From the NCBI GenBank assembly GCA_024642725.1, contig JAHEAO010000003.1, forward strand, positions 1 through 64,000: DNA of 64,000 nucleotides. Direction: 5' to 3'. This DNA comes from Paracoccaceae bacterium. GTDB taxonomy: Bacteria > Pseudomonadota > Alphaproteobacteria > Rhodobacterales > Rhodobacteraceae. This document shows, in pieces, positions 8,215-17,107 of this stretch; the first letter of the stretch is position 1; each line of letters opens with the position of its first letter. The notes under the pieces were generated by a model. The model was given only the letters and a program-made list of their open reading frames with translations. It had not been told where the DNA came from and did not search any database. A program made the position numbers and the translations under genes.

Positions 8215-9734
8215 AAGTCCGTGCACAAATTGGCATGGTGTTGAACCTCGACAAATGCATCGGGTGCCACACCTGTTCCGTCACCTGCAAGAACGTCTGG
8301 ACGACACGTGAAGGCGTTGAATACGCATGGTTCAACAACGTCGAAACCAAGCCCGGCCTGGGCTATCCGACCGACTGGGAAAACCAGAAGCGGTGGAACG
8401 GCGGATGGGTCCGGACGAAGTCTGGTAAACTGCAGCCCAAGCAGGGCGGCAAGTTCAGAATCCTCGCAAACATCTTCGCGAACCCAGATCTGCCGGAAAT
8501 CGACGATTACTACGAACCTTTCGATTTTGACCACGATCACCTCAAATCGGCGCCCGAGATGCAGGCCTTCCCGACGGCAAGGCCCTATTCCAAGATCACG
8601 GGCGACCGGATCGAGAAGATCGAAAAGGGTCCGAACTGGGAGGAAATCCTTGGCGGGGAGTTCGCCAAGCGAAGCGAAGACTACAATTTTGAAGGCATAC
8701 AGAAGGCAATTTATGGCGAGTACGAAAACACCTTCATGATGTACCTGCCGCGGCTTTGCGAGCATTGCCTCAATCCGGCATGTGCTGCGTCCTGCCCTTC
8801 CGGTGCAATCTACAAACGCGAGGAAGACGGTATCGTCCTGATCGACCAGGAAAAATGCCGTGGCTGGAGGATGTGCGTCTCGGGCTGTCCTTACAAGAAG
8901 GTCTACTACAACTGGTCGACCGGAAAATCCGAGAAGTGCACATTGTGCTATCCCCGAATTGAGTCGGGCAACCCGACGGTCTGCTCGGAAACCTGTGTCG
9001 GCCGAATTCGTTATCTGGGCGTAATGCTCTACGATGCCGACAAGATTGCCGAGGCCGCCAATACACCTGAAACAACGGATCTCTACGATGCTCAACTGGG
9101 CGTTTTCCTCGACCCTTCCGATCCGGAAGTGATAGCCGCTGCGCGTCGCGACGGGGTGCCGGAGGACTGGATCAAAGGCGCGCAAGAAAGCCCGATCTGG
9201 AAGATGGCGATGGACTGGAAAGTCGCCTTCCCGCTTCACCCAGAGTACCGGACATTGCCTATGGTCTGGTACATCCCGCCGTTGTCGCCGATCCAGAACG
9301 CGGCAGCAGGAGGGGCAATCGGAGTCGACGGTGATATGCCGGATGTTCGCAGCCTGCGCATCCCCGTCAAATACCTTGCAAACATGCTGACTGCGGGTGA
9401 CGAAGCACCAGTTGTGACAGCGCTAGAGCGCATGCTCGCAATGCGAGCCTATATGCGGGCAAAGACCATTGACGGTGTCATCGACGAGGGTCTTGCACAG
9501 CGTGTCGGCCTGACCGGAGCGATGATCGAGGATATGTACAAGATCATGGCCCTGGCCGATTACGAAGATCGCTTCGTGATCCCCACAACCCACCGTGAAC
9601 AAGTCGAGGAAGCCTATGACATCAAGTCCGGCTGTGGCTTTACCGATGGCAATGGATGCTCGACCGGGATCAGCAAGGGAAACCTTTTCGGCGGCAAGAA
9701 ACGACCACTGAAAATGCCGACGGAGGCCATGTGA
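8211..9734 (+). CDS. narH: respiratory nitrate reductase beta subunit
   Basis: This 507-residue electron-transfer subunit has four cysteine clusters for three [4Fe-4S] and one [3Fe-4S] centres. They include CIGCHTCSVTCKNVW near residue 16, CEHCLNPACAASCPSGAI near 183, CRGWRMCVSGCP (Trp in the second position, the mark of the [3Fe-4S] cluster) and CTLCYPR with a later CSETCVGR. It passes electrons from NarI haem to NarG on the cytoplasmic face. It overlaps narG by four bases; its stop shares one base with the narJ start. Confidence 0.97.
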   Translation: MKVRAQIGMVLNLDKCIGCHTCSVTCKNVWTTREGVEYAWFNNVETKPGLGYPTDWENQKRWNGGWVRTKSGKLQPKQGGKFRILANIFANPDLPEIDDYYEPFDFDHDHLKSAPEMQAFPTARPYSKITGDRIEKIEKGPNWEEILGGEFAKRSEDYNFEGIQKAIYGEYENTFMMYLPRLCEHCLNPACAASCPSGAIYKREEDGIVLIDQEKCRGWRMCVSGCPYKKVYYNWSTGKSEKCTLCYPRIESGNPTVCSETCVGRIRYLGVMLYDADKIAEAANTPETTDLYDAQLGVFLDPSDPEVIAAARRDGVPEDWIKGAQESPIWKMAMDWKVAFPLHPEYRTLPMVWYIPPLSPIQNAAAGGAIGVDGDMPDVRSLRIPVKYLANMLTAGDEAPVVTALERMLAMRAYMRAKTIDGVIDEGLAQRVGLTGAMIEDMYKIMALADYEDRFVIPTTHREQVEEAYDIKSGCGFTDGNGCSTGISKGNLFGGKKRPLKMPTEAM

Positions 9735-10438
9735 TGGATCGTACACTCAAAGCACTATCGCTTTTGCTCAGCTATCCAACAACAGAATTGCAGGCAGCAA
9801 TGCCCGAAATCGGGGGCGTGCTGGCCGCTGACACACGGCTGACGGCTCAGGCGCGGCGTGCACTTCGTTCACTGGTCGAAATGCTGAACCAAACCGAAAT
9901 CTATGGCCTTGAAGAACTATACGTCAGCCTCTTCGACCGCTCTCGGACCTTGTCACTCAACCTCTTCGAACATGTTCATGGTGAAAGCCGGGACCGAGGC
10001 GGAGCAATGGTCAGCCTGCTGGAGACCTATCGCGAGGCCGGATATGAGCCCAGCTCCAGCGAACTGCCCGACCACCTGCCGGTTCTTCTGGAGTTCCTCG
10101 CGACGCGACCCGCAGAAGAGGCGCAGGAGATTCTCTCTGACGCCGCGCATATCCTTGCGGCGATTGCCAGCCGGCTCACGCGCCGCGAAAGCCGCTATGC
10201 AGCGGCATTCGATGCGCTGACGCAGCTTTCAGGTTCAAAGGTGGACGGCGGGGCCGTTGCGGAGTTGCTTGCCGAGCCCGAAGTCGATCCGCAGGACTTC
10301 GAAGCGCTCGACGAGATCTGGGAAGAAACCGAAGTTCGTTTCGGGCCGGATCCGTCCGCCGGATGCCCGGCCAGCCGGGATATCCTATCCCGTATGGACA
10401 TCCCTGCACCCAAAACGCCCGGTTGGGCGGCGGAATGA
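9734..10438 (+). CDS. narJ: nitrate reductase assembly chaperone
   Basis: This 234-residue protein of the NarJ/TorD chaperone family is not part of the final enzyme. It is needed for Mo cofactor insertion into NarG and membrane attachment. The N-terminus has the typical LSLLLSYPTTELQAAMPEI, followed by the family core with GLEELYVSLFDRSRTLSLNLFEHVHGESRDRG, in which the FEHVHG segment is diagnostic. The ATG at 9734 overlaps the narH stop by one base (TGATG), so it is preferred over the upstream in-frame start at 9656, which lies within narH. Confidence 0.95.
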   Translation: MDRTLKALSLLLSYPTTELQAAMPEIGGVLAADTRLTAQARRALRSLVEMLNQTEIYGLEELYVSLFDRSRTLSLNLFEHVHGESRDRGGAMVSLLETYREAGYEPSSSELPDHLPVLLEFLATRPAEEAQEILSDAAHILAAIASRLTRRESRYAAAFDALTQLSGSKVDGGAVAELLAEPEVDPQDFEALDEIWEETEVRFGPDPSAGCPASRDILSRMDIPAPKTPGWAAE

Positions 10439-10450
10439 TTGGAGACTGAC

Positions 10451-11140
10451 ATGCACAACTTTCTGTTTGGTATTTATCCCTACATCGCCTTGACGGTGCT
10501 GCTGGTCGGGACGATCGCGCGCTATGAAACCGATCCTTTCACATGGAAAACGTCCTCGTCCCAACTCCTGAGACGGCGACAACTTGTCATCGGCTCCGTT
10601 CTCTTCCACGTCGGGGTTCTGGTGATCTTCTTGGGCCATCTCGTCGGTCTGCTCACACCGATCTGGATCTTCGATGCTCTGGGCATCAGCCACGGGGCCA
10701 AACAGCTTCTGGCCGTGGTTGCAGGCGGCATCGCTGGGGTGATGGCGCTGATCGGTGGTGCGATGCTTTTTCATCGCCGCTGGACTGACCCGCGCATTCG
10801 AAAGACATCGTCCTTTGGCGATATCGCCATTCTGGCGCTGCTCTTGGCACAGCTTTGCTTGGGGATCGGAACGATATTCGTATCACTCCAGCATCTCGAC
10901 GGCCATGAGATGACCCGGTTCATGTCGTGGGCGCAGATGATCTTCACATTCCGGTCGGGGGCCGCTGACCAGATTGCTGACGTGGCATTGGTCTTTAAGC
11001 TGCATCTGCTGCTCGGACTGACGATCTTCCTTGTCTTCCCGTTTACCAGACTTGTTCACATGCTTTCGGTGCCACTGCGTTACGTGCTGCGCCCCGGCTA
11101 CCAAATCGTGCGGTCGCGTCGCCGGCCTTCGGTGGAGTAG
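10451..11140 (+). CDS. narI: respiratory nitrate reductase gamma subunit (cytochrome b)
   Basis: This 229-residue integral membrane dihaem cytochrome b oxidises quinol and passes electrons to NarH. Five hydrophobic segments are visible. Histidines for haem ligation are present in HVGVLVIFLGHLVG (second segment) and in the last segments, KLHLLLGLTIFLVFPFTRLVH. Length matches NarI (about 225-240). The ATG at 10451 follows GGAGA; an in-frame TTG directly after the narJ stop is a weaker candidate. Last structural gene of narGHJI. Confidence 0.95.
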   Translation: MHNFLFGIYPYIALTVLLVGTIARYETDPFTWKTSSSQLLRRRQLVIGSVLFHVGVLVIFLGHLVGLLTPIWIFDALGISHGAKQLLAVVAGGIAGVMALIGGAMLFHRRWTDPRIRKTSSFGDIAILALLLAQLCLGIGTIFVSLQHLDGHEMTRFMSWAQMIFTFRSGAADQIADVALVFKLHLLLGLTIFLVFPFTRLVHMLSVPLRYVLRPGYQIVRSRRRPSVE

Positions 11141-11144
11141 TCAG

Positions 11145-11933
11145 ATGAACAAACCCCTCTTTCCCGAGGTGACAGTGAATGGCGTAACGATTGCGTCAGC
11201 TGAAATCTCCGCAGAAGCGCAGAACCACCCTGCACCAAGAGGCAAACCCGGACTGGCTTGGCAAAGCGCCGCCCGCGCTTTGGTTTTGCGGCGATTGTTG
11301 TTGCAGGAAGCCGCGCGGCGTGGCGTCCATCCCGAACCGGCAGAAGTCGCGCCGGGCAGGTTCGAAACGACCGAAGAAGCGATGATCAGGGCTGTCACCG
11401 AGGCCGCGATCTCCGTCGCCCCCCCGACAGAGGAAGAGGTTCAAGCGGTTTGGTTGCGGGATCCCAAAAGGTTCATGTCGCAGCCGCTCTGGGAAGTTTC
11501 GCATATCCTTGTCACAGGGGAAGACGCAAAGGTCCGCGCCGAAAAGATGGCTACCGATCTCGCCTCGAACCCAAACCTGTTCTCGAAGCTGGTACGGGAT
11601 AACAGTGACTGCCCGTCTGCCGCCAACGGCGGTGCGCTGGGCCAACTGTCGCCCGGGGGGGCGTTGCCGGAGTTTGAGGCGGCGATAGCCAAGTTGTCGG
11701 AAGGGCAAATAACCAGCCATCCGGTTGAAACTCGCTTTGGCTGGCACATCATCCGCATGGATGGCCTTGCGCCGGGGCGACCGCTGCCTTTCGAAGCGGT
11801 CAGACCGAAGCTTGCGGAAGCCATTGAGAAGGTCCGTTGGGCCCGCGCCGCGCGGGAACTGGCCGACCGGCTGATCGCAAGCGCGGAAATTACGGGCATT
11901 GATCTGCATTCCGCGCCGCGCGGTAGAGCATGA
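11145..11933 (+). CDS. parvulin-type peptidyl-prolyl isomerase of the nar operon
   Basis: This 262-residue protein carries a PpiC/rotamase domain at about residues 115-210. The family hallmarks are SHILVTGED, DNSDCPSAANGGALGQLSPG and the closing TRFGWHIIRMDG. An N-terminal helical region resembles NifM-like parvulins. There is no signal peptide or membrane segment, so it should be cytoplasmic and may help fold or mature the reductase. It starts only four bases after narI (ATG 11145), and similar genes follow narI in other proteobacteria. The client protein is inferred from position. Confidence 0.85.
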   Translation: MNKPLFPEVTVNGVTIASAEISAEAQNHPAPRGKPGLAWQSAARALVLRRLLLQEAARRGVHPEPAEVAPGRFETTEEAMIRAVTEAAISVAPPTEEEVQAVWLRDPKRFMSQPLWEVSHILVTGEDAKVRAEKMATDLASNPNLFSKLVRDNSDCPSAANGGALGQLSPGGALPEFEAAIAKLSEGQITSHPVETRFGWHIIRMDGLAPGRPLPFEAVRPKLAEAIEKVRWARAARELADRLIASAEITGIDLHSAPRGRA

Positions 11934-11936
11934 AAC

Positions 11937-12491
11937 ATGCCCGCAGGATCCTTCCCAGCACCAAAACGACGCAGTGGCAGGGGCGGGGACGCGCTTGATC
12001 TGCTGCACAGAGAACATTTGATGCATCGGAAGGTCTTGAGCGATTTTGAAGAACTGTGTGAGGGCAGTTCCAAAGACATAGCTACGCTGGCCGTGAACCT
12101 GCGCGGATTTCTAAGAGAGGAATACCTTGATCATCGTGCCGACGAAGAAGAAATGTTGTTCCCGCTGCTTCGCAAGAGATGCATAGCTGAAGACAAAATC
12201 GACGCGGTTATCCACAAGATTGAACTGGGTCGCAAAACCGGGGCGGAGGAATACGCAGCCGTCATCGGCATTCTGGTCGATCTGATATCAAAGGATCGGG
12301 TGCCGCTGACCCCGGAAATAGAAATGCTTCAACGATTTGTAGACAGGGAACGCCGTCAACTTATCGCGGAAGATGCAATCATCCTGCCAATTGCACGGTG
12401 CCGCCTGACAAAGGCCGAGTTGAACCAGATTTACATCTCAATTCTTCGCAGGAGGGGCTTTGATCGCCTTCCATGGGGCAGCGGATGCTGA
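11937..12491 (+). CDS. hemerythrin HHE-domain protein
   Basis: This 184-residue, mainly helical protein has a hemerythrin-like four-helix bundle. Visible candidate iron ligands are in HREHLMHRK near residue 25, DHRADEEEMLFP near 64 and the later helices, including an E-x-x-I-L-P-I-A end motif. HHE proteins bind a di-iron centre and handle oxygen or NO; several sit in denitrification clusters. It begins three bases after the parvulin and its 3' end overlaps the carbonic anhydrase gene by 19 bases, so it belongs to the extended nar transcript. The ribosome binding site is weak and a start slightly further in is possible. Role in nitrosative stress or di-iron repair is inference. Confidence 0.75.
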   Translation: MPAGSFPAPKRRSGRGGDALDLLHREHLMHRKVLSDFEELCEGSSKDIATLAVNLRGFLREEYLDHRADEEEMLFPLLRKRCIAEDKIDAVIHKIELGRKTGAEEYAAVIGILVDLISKDRVPLTPEIEMLQRFVDRERRQLIAEDAIILPIARCRLTKAELNQIYISILRRRGFDRLPWGSGC

Positions 12492-13102
12492 GCGAACTTC
12501 TACAACGAAACAAGGAGTGGTCTCAACGCAGGCAGGCCGACGAGCCAGGCTATTTCGCTAGGCTGGCTACGCGTCAGCGCCCGGAGTTTTTCTGGATTGG
12601 TTGCTCTGACAGCAGAGTACCCGCCAACGTCGTTGCGGGTCTCGATCCTGGTGAAGTCTTCGTCCATCGCAATGTCGCCAATGTCGTCCATTCCGCCGAC
12701 ATGAACCTGCTAAGTTCTCTTGAATTCGCAGTGGAAACGCTTGCAGTGAGCGAAATCATCGTATGTGGGCATTACGGTTGCGGAGGTGTTCGAGCCGTGA
12801 CAGAGGATCTGCCGCATGGCCTGTCGGATCACTGGTTGGAACCTATCCGCCGCTTGGCGCGGTCCTATGCCCTGGATCTTGCAACCTTGGTTGATCATGA
12901 ATCCCGGCTTAACCGGCTGGCGGAATTAAACGTGGTGGAAGGTGTCCGTCGCGTCGCGGAAACGCCGATTGTGCAGAAGGCCTGGACGCGTGGAATTTCG
13001 CTTTCGGTACATGGTTTGATCTATGGCTTGAAGGATGGGCTGCTCCGGGATCTGGGCTGCACAGTCTCGACGCCGACCCTTCTAACAGAGGCGCCAAGGT
13101 AA
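12473..13102 (+). CDS. beta-carbonic anhydrase
   Basis: This 209-residue enzyme interconverts CO2 and bicarbonate. The zinc-site motifs are CSDSRVP (first Cys and the Asp-Arg dyad, near residue 44) and HYGCGG (His and second Cys, near residue 101). Length is normal for bacterial beta-class enzymes. The start at 12473 lies inside the hemerythrin gene; a second ATG at 12485 closely follows GGGGCAGCGG and is equally possible. The overlap suggests co-expression with the nar genes, which is unusual company for carbonic anhydrase. It could supply bicarbonate or buffer pH during anaerobic growth. Confidence 0.92.
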   Translation: MGQRMLSELLQRNKEWSQRRQADEPGYFARLATRQRPEFFWIGCSDSRVPANVVAGLDPGEVFVHRNVANVVHSADMNLLSSLEFAVETLAVSEIIVCGHYGCGGVRAVTEDLPHGLSDHWLEPIRRLARSYALDLATLVDHESRLNRLAELNVVEGVRRVAETPIVQKAWTRGISLSVHGLIYGLKDGLLRDLGCTVSTPTLLTEAPR

Positions 13103-13320
13103 TCTCTCGGCCAGATGCCGTCAGGTCCGTTGCGGAATGTGATTGCGACTAGGCTGCCGAGCCTCTTAGCGGCCCGTTCTTGCACGAGCTTTTTGTTCCC
13201 GCCAATGTCTGAGCGGCTTTCCGGCAACAACCCCAGCCTTGATATTGCATCCGGCTGTGACGCCGTGCGAATAGAGGCGAAAGAACGCCTGCGCGGCCGC
13301 GGCCGCAACCCGAGGACAAG

Positions 13321-14694
13321 ATGACATCCAACCCAATCATGATCGGTGGCGTTGCCGCTGATCGCCTCAGATCGATCAGCGAGCGTGAGGCCGCAGCCTA
13401 CGCTAAGGCACGCCCCAAGACCCGCACCGCCTTGCAAAACGGCAGTGCGGCCTTTCTGGACGGTGTTCCGATGCTCTGGATGCTCGACTGGCCGCAGCCG
13501 TTTCCGATGCTTGTTGCCGAGGCATCCGGCGCGACGTTGACTGATATTGACGGCCATAGGCTGGACGATTTCTGCCTTGGCGACACAGGGTCCATGTTCG
13601 GCCATTCGCCGGCGCCCGTCGCCGCAGCGATTTCGGAACAGGCAAGCCGTGGTCTGACCTATATGCTTCCGACGCTCGACGCGCTTGACGTTGGCTCGCT
13701 CTTGCAAGAGAAATTCGGCCCGTTCCGTTGGCAAATCGCCACGACAGCGACCGACGCCAACCGGTTTTCAATCCGTGTCGCTCGTGCCGTGACCGGCCGG
13801 CCAAAAATTTTGTTCTTTGCAGGCTGCTACCATGGTGCTGTTGACGATGCGATGGGCCGCGACGAGGGCGGCCGCACCGTCGCAAGGCCCGGCCTCGTCG
13901 GGCAGGTCGTCGATCTGAACGAGACCTCGGTCGTCGTCGAATTCAACGATCTCGACGCACTCGAAGCGGCACTGGCCAAGGGCGACGTCGCCGCGGTTCT
14001 GGCCGAGCCGGTCATGACAAATTCCTGCATGGTGTTGCCGGAGCCGGGCTATCACGATGCCCTGCGCGCACTGACCCGAAAGTACGGCACGCTTCTGATC
14101 ATCGACGAAACCCATACGATAAGCACCGGACTTGGCGGCTATACACGGACGCACGGGCTCGAACCCGACATGTTCGTACTCGGCAAACCGGTGGCCGGGG
14201 GCCTGCCGGCTGCGGTTTGGGGCATGGCCGACGACGTCGCACGGCGTTTCGCCGAATTCGACGCGACGCGGCCCCCCGGTTTTTCCGGAATCGGAACCAC
14301 GCTTTCGGCCAACCCGTTGCAGTTCGCGGCGATGAAAGCAAACCTGAGCGAGGTCATGACGGAAGAAAACTATGCCCATATGGAGGCGGGCGCCACGCGT
14401 CTGGCAAGCGGACTGAGCGCTGCGATCGCCCGTCACAAAGCGCCGTGGCATTGCGTGCGCGTCGGTGCGCGTGTCGAATTCATCTGCCATCCGACGCTGC
14501 TTCGCAACGGTACGGAAAGCTACGAGGCTCATAAGCCAGAGCTTGAAAAAGCCATTCACGCCGCGCTTGTAAACAAGGGCTGCCTGATTGCGCCGTTCCA
14601 CAACATGATGCTGGTCAGCCCGGCAACAAGCTTTGAACAGATCGACCGCCTGATCGCGGCATTTGACGAAATTACCGCGGAGTTGATGGCATGA
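13321..14694 (+). CDS. class III PLP-dependent aminotransferase
   Basis: This 457-residue fold-type I aminotransferase belongs to the glutamate-1-semialdehyde mutase/omega-aminotransferase branch. Visible features are the substrate-phosphate region GDTGSMFGHSPAPV, the cofactor Asp in IIDETHTIS and the Schiff-base Lys in LGKPVAGGLPAAVWG. ATG at 13321 follows CGAGGACAAG. Its stop overlaps the next gene, a PuuA-like glutamine synthetase, by four bases. The pair suggests transamination coupled with gamma-glutamylation in amine or polyamine catabolism. It is not hemL itself: the second half diverges and the partner gene argues against haem synthesis. Substrate unknown. Confidence 0.8.
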   Translation: MTSNPIMIGGVAADRLRSISEREAAAYAKARPKTRTALQNGSAAFLDGVPMLWMLDWPQPFPMLVAEASGATLTDIDGHRLDDFCLGDTGSMFGHSPAPVAAAISEQASRGLTYMLPTLDALDVGSLLQEKFGPFRWQIATTATDANRFSIRVARAVTGRPKILFFAGCYHGAVDDAMGRDEGGRTVARPGLVGQVVDLNETSVVVEFNDLDALEAALAKGDVAAVLAEPVMTNSCMVLPEPGYHDALRALTRKYGTLLIIDETHTISTGLGGYTRTHGLEPDMFVLGKPVAGGLPAAVWGMADDVARRFAEFDATRPPGFSGIGTTLSANPLQFAAMKANLSEVMTEENYAHMEAGATRLASGLSAAIARHKAPWHCVRVGARVEFICHPTLLRNGTESYEAHKPELEKAIHAALVNKGCLIAPFHNMMLVSPATSFEQIDRLIAAFDEITAELMA

Positions 14695-16085
14695 GCACGC
14701 AATCCCATAGCCCCTCCGGATCGACCGTTGCCGAGGCCGAAGCCTTCCTTGCGGCGCATCCCGACATTGAAGCATTTGACATCGTTTTGCACGATTCAAA
14801 CGGCATCGGACGCGGCAAAATCATCCGTCGGCATGAACTGATCTCGATCTACAACGGCGGGCGGCACATGCCGATCTCAATCCTCGGTCTGGACATCTGC
14901 GGCGAGGATGTGGACGAAACCGGCCTGATCTGGGAACAGGGCGATCAGGATTTGCGCGCATGGCCCATCCCGGGAACACTGGTTCCGTTGCATGGAACGA
15001 CTCCACCGCGCGGCGAAGTGCTGATGTCGCTCTATGCGCTTGACGGAACTCCGATGTCCTCGGACCCCCGGCACGCTTTGATGCGTCAAGCGCAAGCAAT
15101 GGCCGCCGAAGGCTTGTATCCTGCCGCGGCCTTTGAGCTTGAGTTTTTTCTGCTGGCCAATGACCGCGATGCCGATGGAAAGGTGCGGCCTGCGGCTGCG
15201 GTCCTCGACGGGCGCCGATCCGACAAGACCGAAGTCTATTCGGTCGACCACCTGCACGGTATGGAACCGCTGTTCTCGGAGATATACGCCGCCACCGCCA
15301 AGGCCGGTATCAAGGCCGAGACCGTGATCTCGGAATATGCACCGGGCCAATATGAAATGACGCTGCACTACCGCACCGATGTGATGCAGGCGGCCGACGA
15401 TCTTGTGCGGCTCAAGCGCATCGTGCGGCTCACCGCGCGGCGGTTCGGCGTGACGGCCTGCTTCATGTCGAAGCCGGTAGAGGACTATGCCGGATCCGGT
15501 ATGCATTTCCACGTCTCGCTGCTGGATGGGCAGGGCAACAACCTTTTTTCCGAAACCCGTGAAGGCGAGTGGAACCAGACCTTGCTGCATGCGCTGGGCG
15601 GGATGCGTGACACGATGGGGGATGCGATGCTTGTTTTCGCGCCCCATGCCAATTCGTGGCGACGTTTCGCGAATGAAAGCTACGCACCGATTTCCGACAA
15701 CTGGGGGGTAAATAACCGATCAGTGGCGCTGCGCGTCCCCGCGGGTCCCGTGTCTGCCCGGCGCATCGAACACCGGCCATCCGGAGTCGATGCCAACCCT
15801 TATCTGGTCGCGGCGACGATCCTTGCCGCGATCCGGCACGGCCTTAAGAACAAGATCGATCCGGGTCCGGAAACCACGGGGAACGGCTATGAAGAGGGTG
15901 CCACCAATGCCTTGCCCCGCGACTGGCGTTCAGCGATAGAGGCGGCGCGAGGCTCTGCCTTCCTGAAAGATGCGCTGGGCGAAGGCATGCACCGGACCTT
16001 TACCGCCGTCAAATGTGCTGAATACGCCCGCGTCTCGCGCACTATTCCGGACGTCGACTACCAGCTCTACCTTCATACGGTCTGA
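14691..16085 (+). CDS. glutamine synthetase family protein (PuuA-like)
   Basis: This 464-residue ATP-grasp ligase of the glutamine synthetase fold has metal and substrate motifs FELEFFL, SGMHFHVSLLDGQG, NRSVALRVPAG and RRIEHRPSGVDANPYLVAATILA. The last block matches gamma-glutamylputrescine synthetase-type enzymes better than GlnA. No GlnA-like adenylylation tyrosine context is recognisable near the C-terminus. It would join glutamate to an amine using ATP. It is translationally coupled to the aminotransferase in front. The rest of a Puu pathway (oxidase, aldehyde dehydrogenase, hydrolase) is not in the window, so the amine substrate is uncertain. Confidence 0.82.
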   Translation: MSTQSHSPSGSTVAEAEAFLAAHPDIEAFDIVLHDSNGIGRGKIIRRHELISIYNGGRHMPISILGLDICGEDVDETGLIWEQGDQDLRAWPIPGTLVPLHGTTPPRGEVLMSLYALDGTPMSSDPRHALMRQAQAMAAEGLYPAAAFELEFFLLANDRDADGKVRPAAAVLDGRRSDKTEVYSVDHLHGMEPLFSEIYAATAKAGIKAETVISEYAPGQYEMTLHYRTDVMQAADDLVRLKRIVRLTARRFGVTACFMSKPVEDYAGSGMHFHVSLLDGQGNNLFSETREGEWNQTLLHALGGMRDTMGDAMLVFAPHANSWRRFANESYAPISDNWGVNNRSVALRVPAGPVSARRIEHRPSGVDANPYLVAATILAAIRHGLKNKIDPGPETTGNGYEEGATNALPRDWRSAIEAARGSAFLKDALGEGMHRTFTAVKCAEYARVSRTIPDVDYQLYLHTV

Positions 16086-16105
16086 CAGTCAGAGCGCGGC
16101 CCATG

Positions 16106-17107
16106 TCAGGCCCAGATTGCAAGCGTTCGTTCGATTGCCCAGAACGCAGCCATCGTGCCAATGCCGTAGGCGACGGCGGCGCGCGCCGGTCTGGGTGGTA
16201 CCGCGCCGATCAGGTCGAGCGCGCGTGAAGCCAGCAGCAAGGCCAGGATGAACAGGATCTGCCCCGCTTCGACGCCGACATTGAAAAAAAGCAGCGCCGC
16301 TGGAACTGCCTCCGGCGGCAGGCCGACCGAACTCAGCGCACCGGCAAAGCCAAAGCCGTGCAACAGCCCAAAGCCGAAGGCAATTAGCCACGGTCGTTCA
16401 ATTGCGATGCCGGTCTCGCCCCGACTTCGCAATACGACTTCGGCGGCGACCACCATGATCGACATCGCGATCAACGCCTCGATCAACCCCGATGGTGCGG
16501 AAACAAAGCCAAGCGTTGCTGCCGCCAGTGTGATCGAATGGGCTAGTGTAAAAGCCGTCACCGTCCCCAATAGCCGCTTCCAACCCGAAACGAGCAATAG
16601 GAGCGCCGTCACAAACAGCAGATGGTCAATCCCGAGCAGGATATGTTCGACGCCAAGCCAGAAATAAGTCACAGCCACCTGCATCAAGCTGCGTTGCCCC
16701 TGAAGTTCGACAGACGTCGCCTCTGGCGTCGCGCGAAGGGTCTCGGTGCCGCCACTCAGATAGTCGACACGGACCAGAACATCGGTGCGCAGCCGCTCCA
16801 GTCCGTCGATCCGGACCTGCTGGCGCGCAAGCCCGCCTGGGCAGATGACCTTGCGCTGCTCTTCGGCCCGAACGCCATCCTGCCGTCGCTCGGGAAGCCC
16901 TTTCGTCTCGCAGGTCGCTGGCAAAACCGGGGTCAGACCAAGGGTCTGATCGCCGCGTGCGGGTACCCGCCAAAGCATGTCGAATTGATCCGGCGCGGTT
17001 TCGGTCATCTGCAATAAGCCCGGTCGGACTTCGTGCGCGGTCGCGATCCAAGGAATGCCCGAGAGCACCGCTGCCAGAAAGATTGTGGCTGCGATGTCGC
17101 GCATCAT
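16106..17107 (-). CDS. HupE/UreJ family membrane protein
   Basis: This 333-residue protein has an N-terminal signal peptide ending near ATAHEVRPG, a periplasmic domain of about 130 residues, and a C-terminal part of six or seven membrane segments. The latter contains the family motif EHILLGIDHLLFV and HGFGFAGALSSVGLP. HupE and UreJ proteins are linked to nickel handling for hydrogenase and urease, but neither enzyme is encoded here. Long versions with a periplasmic domain are common and of unknown role. It overlaps the upstream parvulin gene by four bases, so the two probably act together. Confidence 0.82.
   Translation of the reverse strand: MMRDIAATIFLAAVLSGIPWIATAHEVRPGLLQMTETAPDQFDMLWRVPARGDQTLGLTPVLPATCETKGLPERRQDGVRAEEQRKVICPGGLARQQVRIDGLERLRTDVLVRVDYLSGGTETLRATPEATSVELQGQRSLMQVAVTYFWLGVEHILLGIDHLLFVTALLLLVSGWKRLLGTVTAFTLAHSITLAAATLGFVSAPSGLIEALIAMSIMVVAAEVVLRSRGETGIAIERPWLIAFGFGLLHGFGFAGALSSVGLPPEAVPAALLFFNVGVEAGQILFILALLLASRALDLIGAVPPRPARAAVAYGIGTMAAFWAIERTLAIWA

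Noticed and set aside
13103..13320. Possible small gene between carbonic anhydrase and aminotransferase
   Set aside because: A 69-codon frame starts at 13115 but overlaps the aminotransferase start and has no motif.
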